64,000 nucleotides of DNA from Variovorax sp. Root473 (GTDB lineage: Bacteria; Pseudomonadota; Gammaproteobacteria; Burkholderiales; Burkholderiaceae_C), in assembly GCF_001426505.1 (NCBI RefSeq), contig NZ_LMEV01000020.1, positions 1 to 64,000 of the forward strand, written 5' to 3'. The position numbers and the translations under genes are program-made. Under the pieces are notes generated by a model, which was not told the origin of the DNA, ran no database searches, and was given only the letters and a program-made list of their open reading frames with translations. Positions 43,840 to 51,296 of this stretch are shown here, in pieces (the stretch's first letter is position 1; each line of letters opens with the position of its first letter).

Positions 43840-44481
43840 ATGATCGAAATCCGTCGCGTCTTCACCCATGTCGAGCACATCCACCACGAGTTCGGGCCGC
43901 GCGCCCAGACACCGCTGGTGCGCGGTGCCATCGGCGCGGTGCTGACCAATCCCTTCGCGGGCCGCTACGAGCCCGACATCCTGCCGATGATGGCGTTGCT
44001 CGACCCGGTCGGCGTCGACATGGCGCACCAGCTGCACGCCGCCATGGACGTGCCGCTCGAGCAGATCGCCACCTACGGCAAGGGCGCCATCGTCGGTGCC
44101 GACGGCGAGCTGGAGCACGGCGCGCTGTGGCATGTGCCCGGCGGCTACGCGATGCGCGAGCTGCTCGGCTGGAAGGGCAGCCGCGCGGCCTACACCGCGG
44201 GCAAGGCCGAAGAGAAAACCGGCCAGCCCGGCAACGCGCTGTCGATCGTGCCCTCGACCAAGAAGGTCGGCCCGCCCGGTGCCGCGCTCGACGTGCCGCT
44301 CACCAACATCAACGCCAGCTACGTGCGCGGCCAGTTCGACGCCATCGAGGTGCGCGTGCCCGGCGCGCCGATGGCCGACGAGATCGTCTTCATCCTCGCG
44401 ATGAGCACGGGCTACCGCGTGCATGCGCGCGTCGGTGGATTGCTCGCCAAGGACATCAGCAAGTGGGACGGCCTGCGCTGA
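43840..44481 (+). CDS. DUF1185 (amino acid synthesis family) protein, copy 1
   Basis: A 213-residue soluble protein of PF06684. A Bordetella member of known structure has a variant chorismate-mutase-like fold and no proven activity. Shared blocks with the next gene include NPFAGRYEPD, YGKGAIVGADGELEH, VPSTKK, LDVPLTN and the ending DGLR. It follows the ApbE-like gene by 21 bases. In this context it may act on an intermediate after ring reduction or opening. Confidence 0.88.
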   Translation: MIEIRRVFTHVEHIHHEFGPRAQTPLVRGAIGAVLTNPFAGRYEPDILPMMALLDPVGVDMAHQLHAAMDVPLEQIATYGKGAIVGADGELEHGALWHVPGGYAMRELLGWKGSRAAYTAGKAEEKTGQPGNALSIVPSTKKVGPPGAALDVPLTNINASYVRGQFDAIEVRVPGAPMADEIVFILAMSTGYRVHARVGGLLAKDISKWDGLR

Positions 44482-44519
44482 CCGCACAAGACAAGAGACA
44501 AGACAAGGAACACACAGAC

Positions 44520-45104
44520 ATGACCGCCAACATCCGCAAGCTCGTCATCCAGGTGGACGAAACCCGCAAGGAAATGGGCCAGGACGTCACGCCGCCCACG
44601 CGCCGCGCCGTCGCCATCGCCGTGATCGAGAACCCCTACGCCGGACGCTACAGCGAGAACCTCGACGAACTCATTGCCATCGGCGAAGAGCTCGGTGCGC
44701 TGCTCGGTCAGAAGGCCGTGAAGGCGCTGGGCATCGAGCCCGGCCAGGCGCAGAGCTACGGCAAGGCCGCCATCGTCGGCGAGCGCGGCGAACTGGAGCA
44801 TGCCGCCGCCATCCTGCATCCCAAGTTGGGCGCGCCGTTGCGCGTGGCGGTCGAGAAGGGCGCCGCGCTCGTGCCTTCGGCCAAGAAGCAGGGCACGCTG
44901 GGCACCGCCATCGACGTGCCGCTCGGTCACAAGGATGCGGCCTTCGTGCGCAGCCACTTCGACGCCATCGAGGCCCGCGTGGCCGATGCGCCGCGCGCCA
45001 ACGAGATCGTGGTGGCGGTTGCCGTCACCGACAGCGGCCGCCCGCTGCCGCGCATCGGCGGCCTGCAAGTCGGCGAGATCAAGGGTGAAGACGGTCTGCG
45101 CTGA
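44520..45104 (+). CDS. DUF1185 (amino acid synthesis family) protein, copy 2
   Basis: A 194-residue paralogue of the preceding gene, sharing NPYAGRYSEN, YGKAAIVGERGELEH, VPSAKK, IDVPLGH, FDAIEARV and DGLR. The tandem pair probably forms a hetero-oligomer or does two related steps. AAGGAA lies ahead of the ATG at 44520. The next gene, a transporter receptor, begins 68 bases on. Confidence 0.88.
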   Translation: MTANIRKLVIQVDETRKEMGQDVTPPTRRAVAIAVIENPYAGRYSENLDELIAIGEELGALLGQKAVKALGIEPGQAQSYGKAAIVGERGELEHAAAILHPKLGAPLRVAVEKGAALVPSAKKQGTLGTAIDVPLGHKDAAFVRSHFDAIEARVADAPRANEIVVAVAVTDSGRPLPRIGGLQVGEIKGEDGLR

Positions 45105-45172
45105 GCGCGCGCTGTCTTCGCATCGTCACCGTATCGCGTTTTTATTGTTGTTCGAAACCAAGGAGCTTCCCG

Positions 45173-46378
45173 ATGAATCCTTTGCGCCATGTTTTCTGCG
45201 CCGCTTCCGTCGTCACGCTGGCTTCGGCCCTGGTCCCCGCGCATGCGCAGGGCGTGATCAAGATCGGTGAAATCAACAGCTACAAGGCGCAACCCGCCTT
45301 CCTCGAGCCCTACAAGAAGGGCATGGAACTCGCGGTCGACGAGATCAACGCCAAGGGCGGCGTCAACGGCAAGAAGCTCGAACTCATCAGCCGCGACGAC
45401 AACGCCAACCCCGGCGACGCCGTGCGCGTGGCCGAAGAACTCATCTCGCGCGAGAAGGTCGACGTGCTGGCCGGCGCCTTCCTGTCGAACACGGGCCTGG
45501 CGCTCACCGACTTCGCCAAGCAGAAGAAATTCTTCTACCTCGCCGCCGAGCCGCTGACCGACAAGATCGTCTGGAGCAACGGCAACAAGTACACCTACCG
45601 CCTGCGTCCCTCGACCTACATGCAGGTCGCGATGCTGGTGCCCGAGGCGGCCAAGCTCAAGAAGAAGCGCTGGGCCATCGTGTACCCCAACTACGAATAC
45701 GGCCAGTCGTCGGTCGCCACCTTCAAGACCTTGCTGAAGGCCGTGCAGCCCGACGTCGAATTCGTCGCCGAGCAGGCCCCGCCGCTGGGCAAGGTCGATG
45801 CAGGCAGCGTGGCGCAAGCGCTGGCTGATGCCAAGCCCGACGCGATCTTCAACGTGCTGTTCGGCGCCGACCTCTCCAAGTTCGTGCGCGAAGGCAACAC
45901 GCGTGGCCTCTTCAAGGACCGTGAAGTCGTGAGCGTGCTGACCGGCGAGCCCGAGTACCTCGATCCGCTGAAGGACGAGGCACCCAACGGCTGGATCGTC
46001 ACCGGCTACCCCTGGTACGGCGTGAAGACGGCGGAGCACAAGGCCTTCAACGACGCTTACCAGGCCAAGTTCAAGGACTACCCGCGCCTGGGTTCGGTGG
46101 TGGGCTACAGCGCCATCTACTCGATCGCGGCCGGCGTGAAGAAGGCCGGCGGCACCGACACCGAGAAGCTGGTCGCGGCCTTCAAGGGCCTGCAGGTCGA
46201 CACGCCCTTCGGCAAGATCAGCTACCGCGCGCAGGACAACCAGTCCACCATGGGCGCGTACGTCGGCAAGACCAAGAACGACGGCGGCAAGGGCGTGATG
46301 GTCGACTACGTGTACCTCGACGGCGCCAAGTTCCAGCCGACGGATGACGAAGTGAAGAAGATGCGTCCCGCGGACTGA
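45173..46378 (+). CDS. Branched-chain-type ABC transporter substrate-binding protein
   Basis: A 401-residue periplasmic receptor of the Peripla_BP_6 (LivJ-like) family. The signal peptide ends PAHAQG. The mature part opens IKIGEINSYKAQPAF and carries GMELAVDEINAKGGVNGKKLEL, the family's hallmark. AAGGAG precedes the ATG. It sits in the middle of the nicotinate cluster, so nicotinate, nicotinamide or a breakdown product is the likely ligand rather than leucine (inference). Confidence 0.93.
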   Translation: MNPLRHVFCAASVVTLASALVPAHAQGVIKIGEINSYKAQPAFLEPYKKGMELAVDEINAKGGVNGKKLELISRDDNANPGDAVRVAEELISREKVDVLAGAFLSNTGLALTDFAKQKKFFYLAAEPLTDKIVWSNGNKYTYRLRPSTYMQVAMLVPEAAKLKKKRWAIVYPNYEYGQSSVATFKTLLKAVQPDVEFVAEQAPPLGKVDAGSVAQALADAKPDAIFNVLFGADLSKFVREGNTRGLFKDREVVSVLTGEPEYLDPLKDEAPNGWIVTGYPWYGVKTAEHKAFNDAYQAKFKDYPRLGSVVGYSAIYSIAAGVKKAGGTDTEKLVAAFKGLQVDTPFGKISYRAQDNQSTMGAYVGKTKNDGGKGVMVDYVYLDGAKFQPTDDEVKKMRPAD

Positions 46379-46460
46379 TCCCGCGCGACTCCTGCAACGC
46401 GCCTGCCGCCGCCGATCGAGCGGGGCAGGGCGCGGTGTCTCCAGTTTCCTCAGGGTCCTT

Positions 46461-48386
46461 ATGAGCTTTTCAGGCTTCGTTGTTCAGTTGCTCAACGGGT
46501 TGGCCGGCGCGTCTTCGCTGTTCCTCGTGGCGGCCGGCTTGTCGTTGATCTTCGGCGTGACGCGCATCGTCAACTTCGCCCATGGGTCGTTCTTCATGGT
46601 GGGCATCTATGTCGCGTACACGCTGGTCGAGAAGCTCGGCCCGAGCGTGGGCTTCTGGCCCGCGCTGCTGATCGCCGCGCTCGCGGTGGGTGTGCTGGGC
46701 GCGCTCATCGAGGTGCTGCTGCTGCGCCGCATCTACAAGGCGCCCGAGCTGTTCCAGCTGCTGGCCACCTTCGCGCTGGTGCTGGTCATCAAGGACGCGG
46801 TGCTGTGGCTCTGGGGGCCTGACGAGCTGCTCGGCCCGCGCGCGCCGGGCCTGAAGGGCTCGGTCGAAATCCTCGGCCGCCAGTTTCCTTCCTACGACCT
46901 GTTCCTGATCGTCGTCGGCCCGCTGGTGCTCGGCCTCGTCTGGCTGCTGCTCACGCGCACGCGCTTCGGCACGCTGGTGCGCGCCGCCACGCAAGACCGA
47001 GAGATGGTCAGCGCGCTGGGCGTCAACCAGGCGTGGCTCTTCACCGCGGTGTTCGCGCTCGGCGCACTGCTCGCCGGCCTGGGCGGTGCGCTGCAACTGC
47101 CGCGCGAACCCGCCACGCTCGAAATGGACCTGAACACCATCGGCGCCGCCTTCGTCGTCGTGGTGGTCGGCGGCATGGGCTCGCTGCCCGGCGCCTACGT
47201 GGCGGCGCTGCTCATCGCGGAGATCAAGGCCGTGTGCATCTGGCTGGGCGTGGTGCAGATCTTCGGCATCGACGTGTCGTTCTCCAAGCTCACGCTGATG
47301 GTCGACTTCCTCGTGATGGCCATCGTGCTGGTGTGGCGTCCGTGGGGCCTGTTCGGCCGGCCGCAGGCACCGAGCCGCTACGTCGGCATGCAGGAAGAGC
47401 CGTTGCGCCGCCCGAGCACCGCCTACATCGTGGCCGCCGCCGGGCTCGCGCTGGTGCTCGCCGCGCTGCCGCTGCTCACGGCCGGTTCGCCCTACACCAC
47501 GGTGCTGATGATCGACCTGCTGATCGCCGCGCTGTTCGCGACCAGCCTGCACTTCATCATGGGGCCGGCCGGCATGCACTCCTTCGGCCACGCCGCGTAC
47601 TTCGGCCTCGGTGCCTACGGCGCGGCGCTGCTGGTGCGCGCGCTGCACCTGCCGATGGAGCTGGCGCTGGTCGTCGCGCCGCTGGTGGCCGCGCTCGGCG
47701 CCTTCGTCTACGGCTGGTTCGCGGTGCGCCTGTCGGGCGTGTACCTCGCGATGCTCACGCTGGCCTTTGCGCAGATCACCTGGGCCATCACCTACCAGTG
47801 GGACAGCTTCACGGGCGGCAGCAACGGCCTGACCGGCGTGTGGCCTTCGGAGTGGCTGTCGGACAAGCAGGTCTACTACTGGCTCACGCTGGTGCTCGTG
47901 GGCGCGGGCGTGTGGTGGCTGCGCCGCGTGCTGTTTTCGCCCTTCGGCTATGCGCTGCGCGCGGGCCGCGACTCGGTGCTGCGCGCCGATGCCATCGGCA
48001 TCGACGTCAAGCGCATGCAGTGGGCGGCCTTCGTCATCGCCGGCACCGTGGCGGGCCTGGCCGGTGCGCTCTATGCATTCTCGAAGGGCAGCATCTCGCC
48101 CGAGAGCCTGTCGGTCGGCAAGTCGGTCGACGGCCTCGTGATGGTGCTGCTGGGCGGCATCCAGACGCTTGCGGGACCGGTGGTCGGCGCCGTCACCTTC
48201 ACCTGGCTGCACGACACGGTGGCGCGCAACACCGACTACTGGCGCGCGATGCTCGGCGCCATCATCCTGATCCTGGTGCTGCTGTTCCCGCAGGGCATTG
48301 CCGGGTCGATCAAGCAGCTCGTCGACCGGTGGCGCGCACCGAAGCATGATGAAGCAGACGCCAAGCTCAAGGAGGTGAAGGCATGA
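46461..48386 (+). CDS. Fused LivH-LivM permease
   Basis: A 641-residue inner-membrane protein joining the two permeases of branched-chain-type importers. Residues about 1-300 are LivH-like (GLSLIFGVTRIVNFAHGSFFMVG), and about 315-620 LivM-like (GPAGMHSFGHAAYFGLGAYGAA; ATPase-docking loop near GRDSVLRADAIGIDVKRMQW). The join has a short charged linker, and some 16-18 helices are expected. Such fusions are fairly common in Burkholderiales. It overlaps the next gene by four bases. Confidence 0.93.
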   Translation: MSFSGFVVQLLNGLAGASSLFLVAAGLSLIFGVTRIVNFAHGSFFMVGIYVAYTLVEKLGPSVGFWPALLIAALAVGVLGALIEVLLLRRIYKAPELFQLLATFALVLVIKDAVLWLWGPDELLGPRAPGLKGSVEILGRQFPSYDLFLIVVGPLVLGLVWLLLTRTRFGTLVRAATQDREMVSALGVNQAWLFTAVFALGALLAGLGGALQLPREPATLEMDLNTIGAAFVVVVVGGMGSLPGAYVAALLIAEIKAVCIWLGVVQIFGIDVSFSKLTLMVDFLVMAIVLVWRPWGLFGRPQAPSRYVGMQEEPLRRPSTAYIVAAAGLALVLAALPLLTAGSPYTTVLMIDLLIAALFATSLHFIMGPAGMHSFGHAAYFGLGAYGAALLVRALHLPMELALVVAPLVAALGAFVYGWFAVRLSGVYLAMLTLAFAQITWAITYQWDSFTGGSNGLTGVWPSEWLSDKQVYYWLTLVLVGAGVWWLRRVLFSPFGYALRAGRDSVLRADAIGIDVKRMQWAAFVIAGTVAGLAGALYAFSKGSISPESLSVGKSVDGLVMVLLGGIQTLAGPVVGAVTFTWLHDTVARNTDYWRAMLGAIILILVLLFPQGIAGSIKQLVDRWRAPKHDEADAKLKEVKA

Positions 48387-49174
48387 GCCTTCTCAAAGTA
48401 GACAACCTGGGCAAGTCCTTTGGCGGCGTGAAGGCCGTGGACGGCATCAGCTTCGAACTGCCCGCGGGCGAACTGCTCGCGCTCATCGGCCCCAACGGCG
48501 CCGGCAAGTCGACCACCTTCAACATGGTGAACGGCCAGCTCAAGGCCGACCAGGGTTCGATCACGCTCGACGGCCACGAGCTCGTGGGCCGCAAGCCGCG
48601 CGAGATCTGGCGCAAGGGCGTGGGCCGCACCTTCCAGATCGCCGAGACCTTCGCCTCGCTCACCGTGGTCGAGAACGTGCAGATGGCGCTGCTCTCGCAC
48701 GACCACCAGCTGTTCTCGATGTGGCGCCGCGCGGCGGACCACAAGCGCGACGAGGCGCTGGCGCTGCTCGATCAGGTTGGCATGAAGGCGCAGGCCGACC
48801 GGCCCTGCAGCGTGCTGGCCTACGGCGACGTGAAGCGCGTCGAGCTCGCCATCGCCATGGCCAACTCGCCCAAGCTGCTGCTCATGGACGAGCCCACCGC
48901 CGGCATGGCGCCCAAGGAACGCAACTCGCTCATGGCGCTCACCAAGGACCTCGTCATCCAGCGCGGCATGGCCGTGCTCTTCACCGAGCACAGCATGGAC
49001 GTGGTGTTCGCGTATGCCGACCGCATGATCGTGCTCGCGCGCGGGCGCCTCATCGCGCAGGGCAAGCCGCTCGAAATCCGCGACCACCCGAAGGTGCAGG
49101 AGGTGTACTTCGGCAGTGGCAAGACCTTCGAGAAGATCGCCGAAAAGGCCGCCGCATTGGGAGTTGCCGCATGA
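48383..49174 (+). CDS. ABC transporter ATP-binding protein (LivG type)
   Basis: A 263-residue ATPase with Walker A GPNGAGKST, GVGRTFQIAETF, Walker B LLLMDEPTAGMAPKE and the switch histidine in FTEHSMD. The signature loop reads LAYGDVKRVE, the relaxed form often seen in LivG-like subunits. The C-terminal BCA_ABC_TP tail (VQEVYFG) is present. Overlapping ATGA junctions on both sides couple its translation to the permease and LivF genes. Confidence 0.93.
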   Translation: MSLLKVDNLGKSFGGVKAVDGISFELPAGELLALIGPNGAGKSTTFNMVNGQLKADQGSITLDGHELVGRKPREIWRKGVGRTFQIAETFASLTVVENVQMALLSHDHQLFSMWRRAADHKRDEALALLDQVGMKAQADRPCSVLAYGDVKRVELAIAMANSPKLLLMDEPTAGMAPKERNSLMALTKDLVIQRGMAVLFTEHSMDVVFAYADRMIVLARGRLIAQGKPLEIRDHPKVQEVYFGSGKTFEKIAEKAAALGVAA

Positions 49175-49905
49175 GCACGCATGAACCGTTGTTGCAAGCC
49201 AAGTCGCTGTGCGCCTGGTACGGCGCCGCGCAGATTCTTTACGACGTCGACCTCGAAGTGCGGCGCGGCGAAGTCGTCGCGCTCATGGGCCGCAACGGCG
49301 CGGGCAAGTCGACCACGCTCAAGACGCTGATCGGCATGCTGAGCAAGCGCCGCGGCGCCGTGCGCTTCCTGGGCCACGACATTTCCAAGAGCGAGCCGCA
49401 CCATGCGGCGCGCCTGGGCCTGGGCTTCGTGCCCGAAGACCGGCGCGTGTTCACCGACCTCACGGTGATGGAGAACCTCGAGGTCGGCAAGCAGCCCGCG
49501 CGCCAGTGGGCCGATGGCACCGCGGCGCCGCTGTGGACGCCCGAGCGCCTGTTCCAGCTGTTCCCCAACCTCGGCGAGATGCCCAACCGCCCGGGCGGGC
49601 GCATGAGCGGCGGCGAGCAGCAGATGCTCACGGTGGCGCGCACGCTGATGGGCAACCCCTACCTCGTGCTGCTCGACGAACCCTCCGAGGGCGTGGCCCC
49701 GGTCATCGTGGAGCAGATGGCCAACATGATCCTCGAGCTCAAGGCGCAGGGCGTGAGCATCCTGCTGTCGGAGCAGAACATGCACTTCGCCGAGCTGGTC
49801 TCCGACCGGGCCTATGTGCTCGAGAAGGGGCAGATCCGCTACCACGCGACGATGGCCGAACTGGCCGCGAACGAAGAAGTGCGCAGGGCCTACCTCAGCG
49901 TCTGA
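49171..49905 (+). CDS. ABC transporter ATP-binding protein (LivF type)
   Basis: A 244-residue ATPase with Walker A GRNGAGKST, LGFVPEDRRVFTDLTVMENL, signature MSGGEQQML, Walker B LVLLDEPSEGVAPV and a LSEQN switch typical of LivF. It completes a full receptor/permease/two-ATPase importer. The nicotinamidase gene follows after 34 bases in the same direction. Confidence 0.93.
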   Translation: MSTHEPLLQAKSLCAWYGAAQILYDVDLEVRRGEVVALMGRNGAGKSTTLKTLIGMLSKRRGAVRFLGHDISKSEPHHAARLGLGFVPEDRRVFTDLTVMENLEVGKQPARQWADGTAAPLWTPERLFQLFPNLGEMPNRPGGRMSGGEQQMLTVARTLMGNPYLVLLDEPSEGVAPVIVEQMANMILELKAQGVSILLSEQNMHFAELVSDRAYVLEKGQIRYHATMAELAANEEVRRAYLSV

Positions 49906-49939
49906 CCGTTTCCTTTCCTCAACCACCGGAGTCCACACC

Positions 49940-50665
49940 ATGCATCGCAGAACCGTCTTGAAGTCCGCCGCTGCCCTGGGGCTCGTCGGCAGCCTCGGCA
50001 GTTTCGGCCTCTCCGCTTTCGCGGCCGGCAAGATCAAGCCCGGTGGCAAGGCCGCGCTGATCGTGGTCGACGTGCAGAACTGCTTTCTCGACGGCGGCAC
50101 GCTCGCGGTGAAGGGCGGCAATGAAGTGATCCCGGTCATCAACGCGCTGGCGCCCGCGTTCCAGAACATCGTCGTCACGCAGGACTGGCACACGGCGGGC
50201 CACGCCTCCTTCGCCAGCACCTACTCGGGCAAGAAGCCCTTCGAGACGACCAAGCTCAACTACGGCACGCAGGTGCTGTGGCCCGACCACTGCGTGCAGG
50301 GCACGGACGACGCCGCGCTCGGCAAGAAGCTGAAGGTGCCGACCGCGCAGCTCATCATCCGCAAGGGCTTCCACAAGGACATGGACAGCTACTCCGCCTT
50401 CGAAGAGGCCGACCACAAGACGGCCACCGGCCTGGCCGGCTACCTCAAGGCGCGCGGCATCAAGACCGTGTTCGTCACGGGCCTTGCCACCGACTTCTGC
50501 GTGGCCTGGACCGCGATGGACGCGCGCAAGGCCGGCTTCGAGGCCTACGTGATCGAAGACGCCACGCGCGGCATCGACCTCAACGGCTCGCTGGCCGCCG
50601 CATGGAAGCAGATGACGGCCAAGGGCGTGAAGCGCATCCAGGCGGGCGATATCCAGGCGGCTTGA
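49940..50665 (+). CDS. pncA: Tat-exported nicotinamidase
   Basis: Hydrolyses nicotinamide to nicotinate and ammonia. The 241-residue isochorismatase-fold protein has the catalytic triad Asp43 (VVDVQN), Lys141 (RKGFHKDMDSYSAF) and Cys186 (TDFCV), and metal ligands in DWHTAGH (D81, H83, H87). Unusually, it carries an N-terminal twin-arginine signal (HRRTVLK, then a hydrophobic stretch to about 28), so it should work in the periplasm. GGAG precedes the ATG. Location between the importer and NicAB genes makes it the entry step for nicotinamide. Confidence 0.9.
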   Translation: MHRRTVLKSAAALGLVGSLGSFGLSAFAAGKIKPGGKAALIVVDVQNCFLDGGTLAVKGGNEVIPVINALAPAFQNIVVTQDWHTAGHASFASTYSGKKPFETTKLNYGTQVLWPDHCVQGTDDAALGKKLKVPTAQLIIRKGFHKDMDSYSAFEEADHKTATGLAGYLKARGIKTVFVTGLATDFCVAWTAMDARKAGFEAYVIEDATRGIDLNGSLAAAWKQMTAKGVKRIQAGDIQAA

Positions 50666-50730
50666 TGCAGCCGGGGCCGCGGCAGACGGCAGCAACCACC
50701 ACCACACCACGACGACGGACGAGACAACGC

Positions 50731-50787
50731 ATGAAGTTTTCGATCGCGGGCCACACCCTTCGCGGGCCTGGGGCCCGGTGCCCGTGA
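50731..50787 (+). other. 18-codon ORF overlapping the nicA start
   Basis: ATG at 50731 opens MKFSIAGHTLRGPGARCP and stops at 50785-50787, ten bases into nicA, whose GTG start at 50778 is in another frame. It could be a leader that couples translation, or mark a frameshift at the nicA N-terminus, since no better nicA start exists. No good ribosome site is visible for either. Confidence 0.25.
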
Positions 50788-51296
50788 CGGCCAGTTGCGG
50801 CGCTGAGCCGCTGCACCTGCAGGTCAACGGCCGGGCGCACACGCTCGCGGGCGTGCCGCGCGAAGCCACGCTGCTGCACCTGCTGCGCAACGACCTCGGG
50901 CTCAACGGGCCCAAGTACGGTTGCGGGCTCGGGCAGTGCGGCGCGTGCACGGTGCATGTCGACGGCGTGGCCGCGCGGTCCTGCGTGATTCCCGCGCATG
51001 GGATGGCGGGGCGCCACATCACCACGCTCGAAGGGCTTGGCATGCGCGGACGCTGGCATCCGGTGCAGGCTGCCTTCGAAGACACACAGGCCGCGCAGTG
51101 CGGCTACTGCCTCAACGGCATGGTGATGCAGGCCGCCGCGCTGCTGGCGCGCGACCCCGACGCGAGCGAGGCGCGCATCCGCAGCGAGCTGTCGGGCAAC
51201 CTGTGCCGCTGCGGCACGCACATCGAGATCCTCGACGCCGTGCAGCGTGCCGCCGTGCGCCTGCGCGTGGCCCCGCCGGACGCCCCCGCCGCATGA
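50778..51296 (+). CDS. nicA: Nicotinate dehydrogenase [2Fe-2S] subunit
   Basis: A 172-residue iron-sulfur subunit of a molybdenum hydroxylase. The plant-type cluster motif is YGCGLGQCGACTV with a fourth cysteine at VAARSC; the second cluster uses CGYCLNG and NLCRCGTH. With NicB it hydroxylates nicotinate at C6 and passes the electrons onward. The GTG at 50778 is the only plausible start in frame. The stop overlaps the nicB start (ATGA). Confidence 0.88.
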   Translation: MPVTASCGAEPLHLQVNGRAHTLAGVPREATLLHLLRNDLGLNGPKYGCGLGQCGACTVHVDGVAARSCVIPAHGMAGRHITTLEGLGMRGRWHPVQAAFEDTQAAQCGYCLNGMVMQAAALLARDPDASEARIRSELSGNLCRCGTHIEILDAVQRAAVRLRVAPPDAPAA

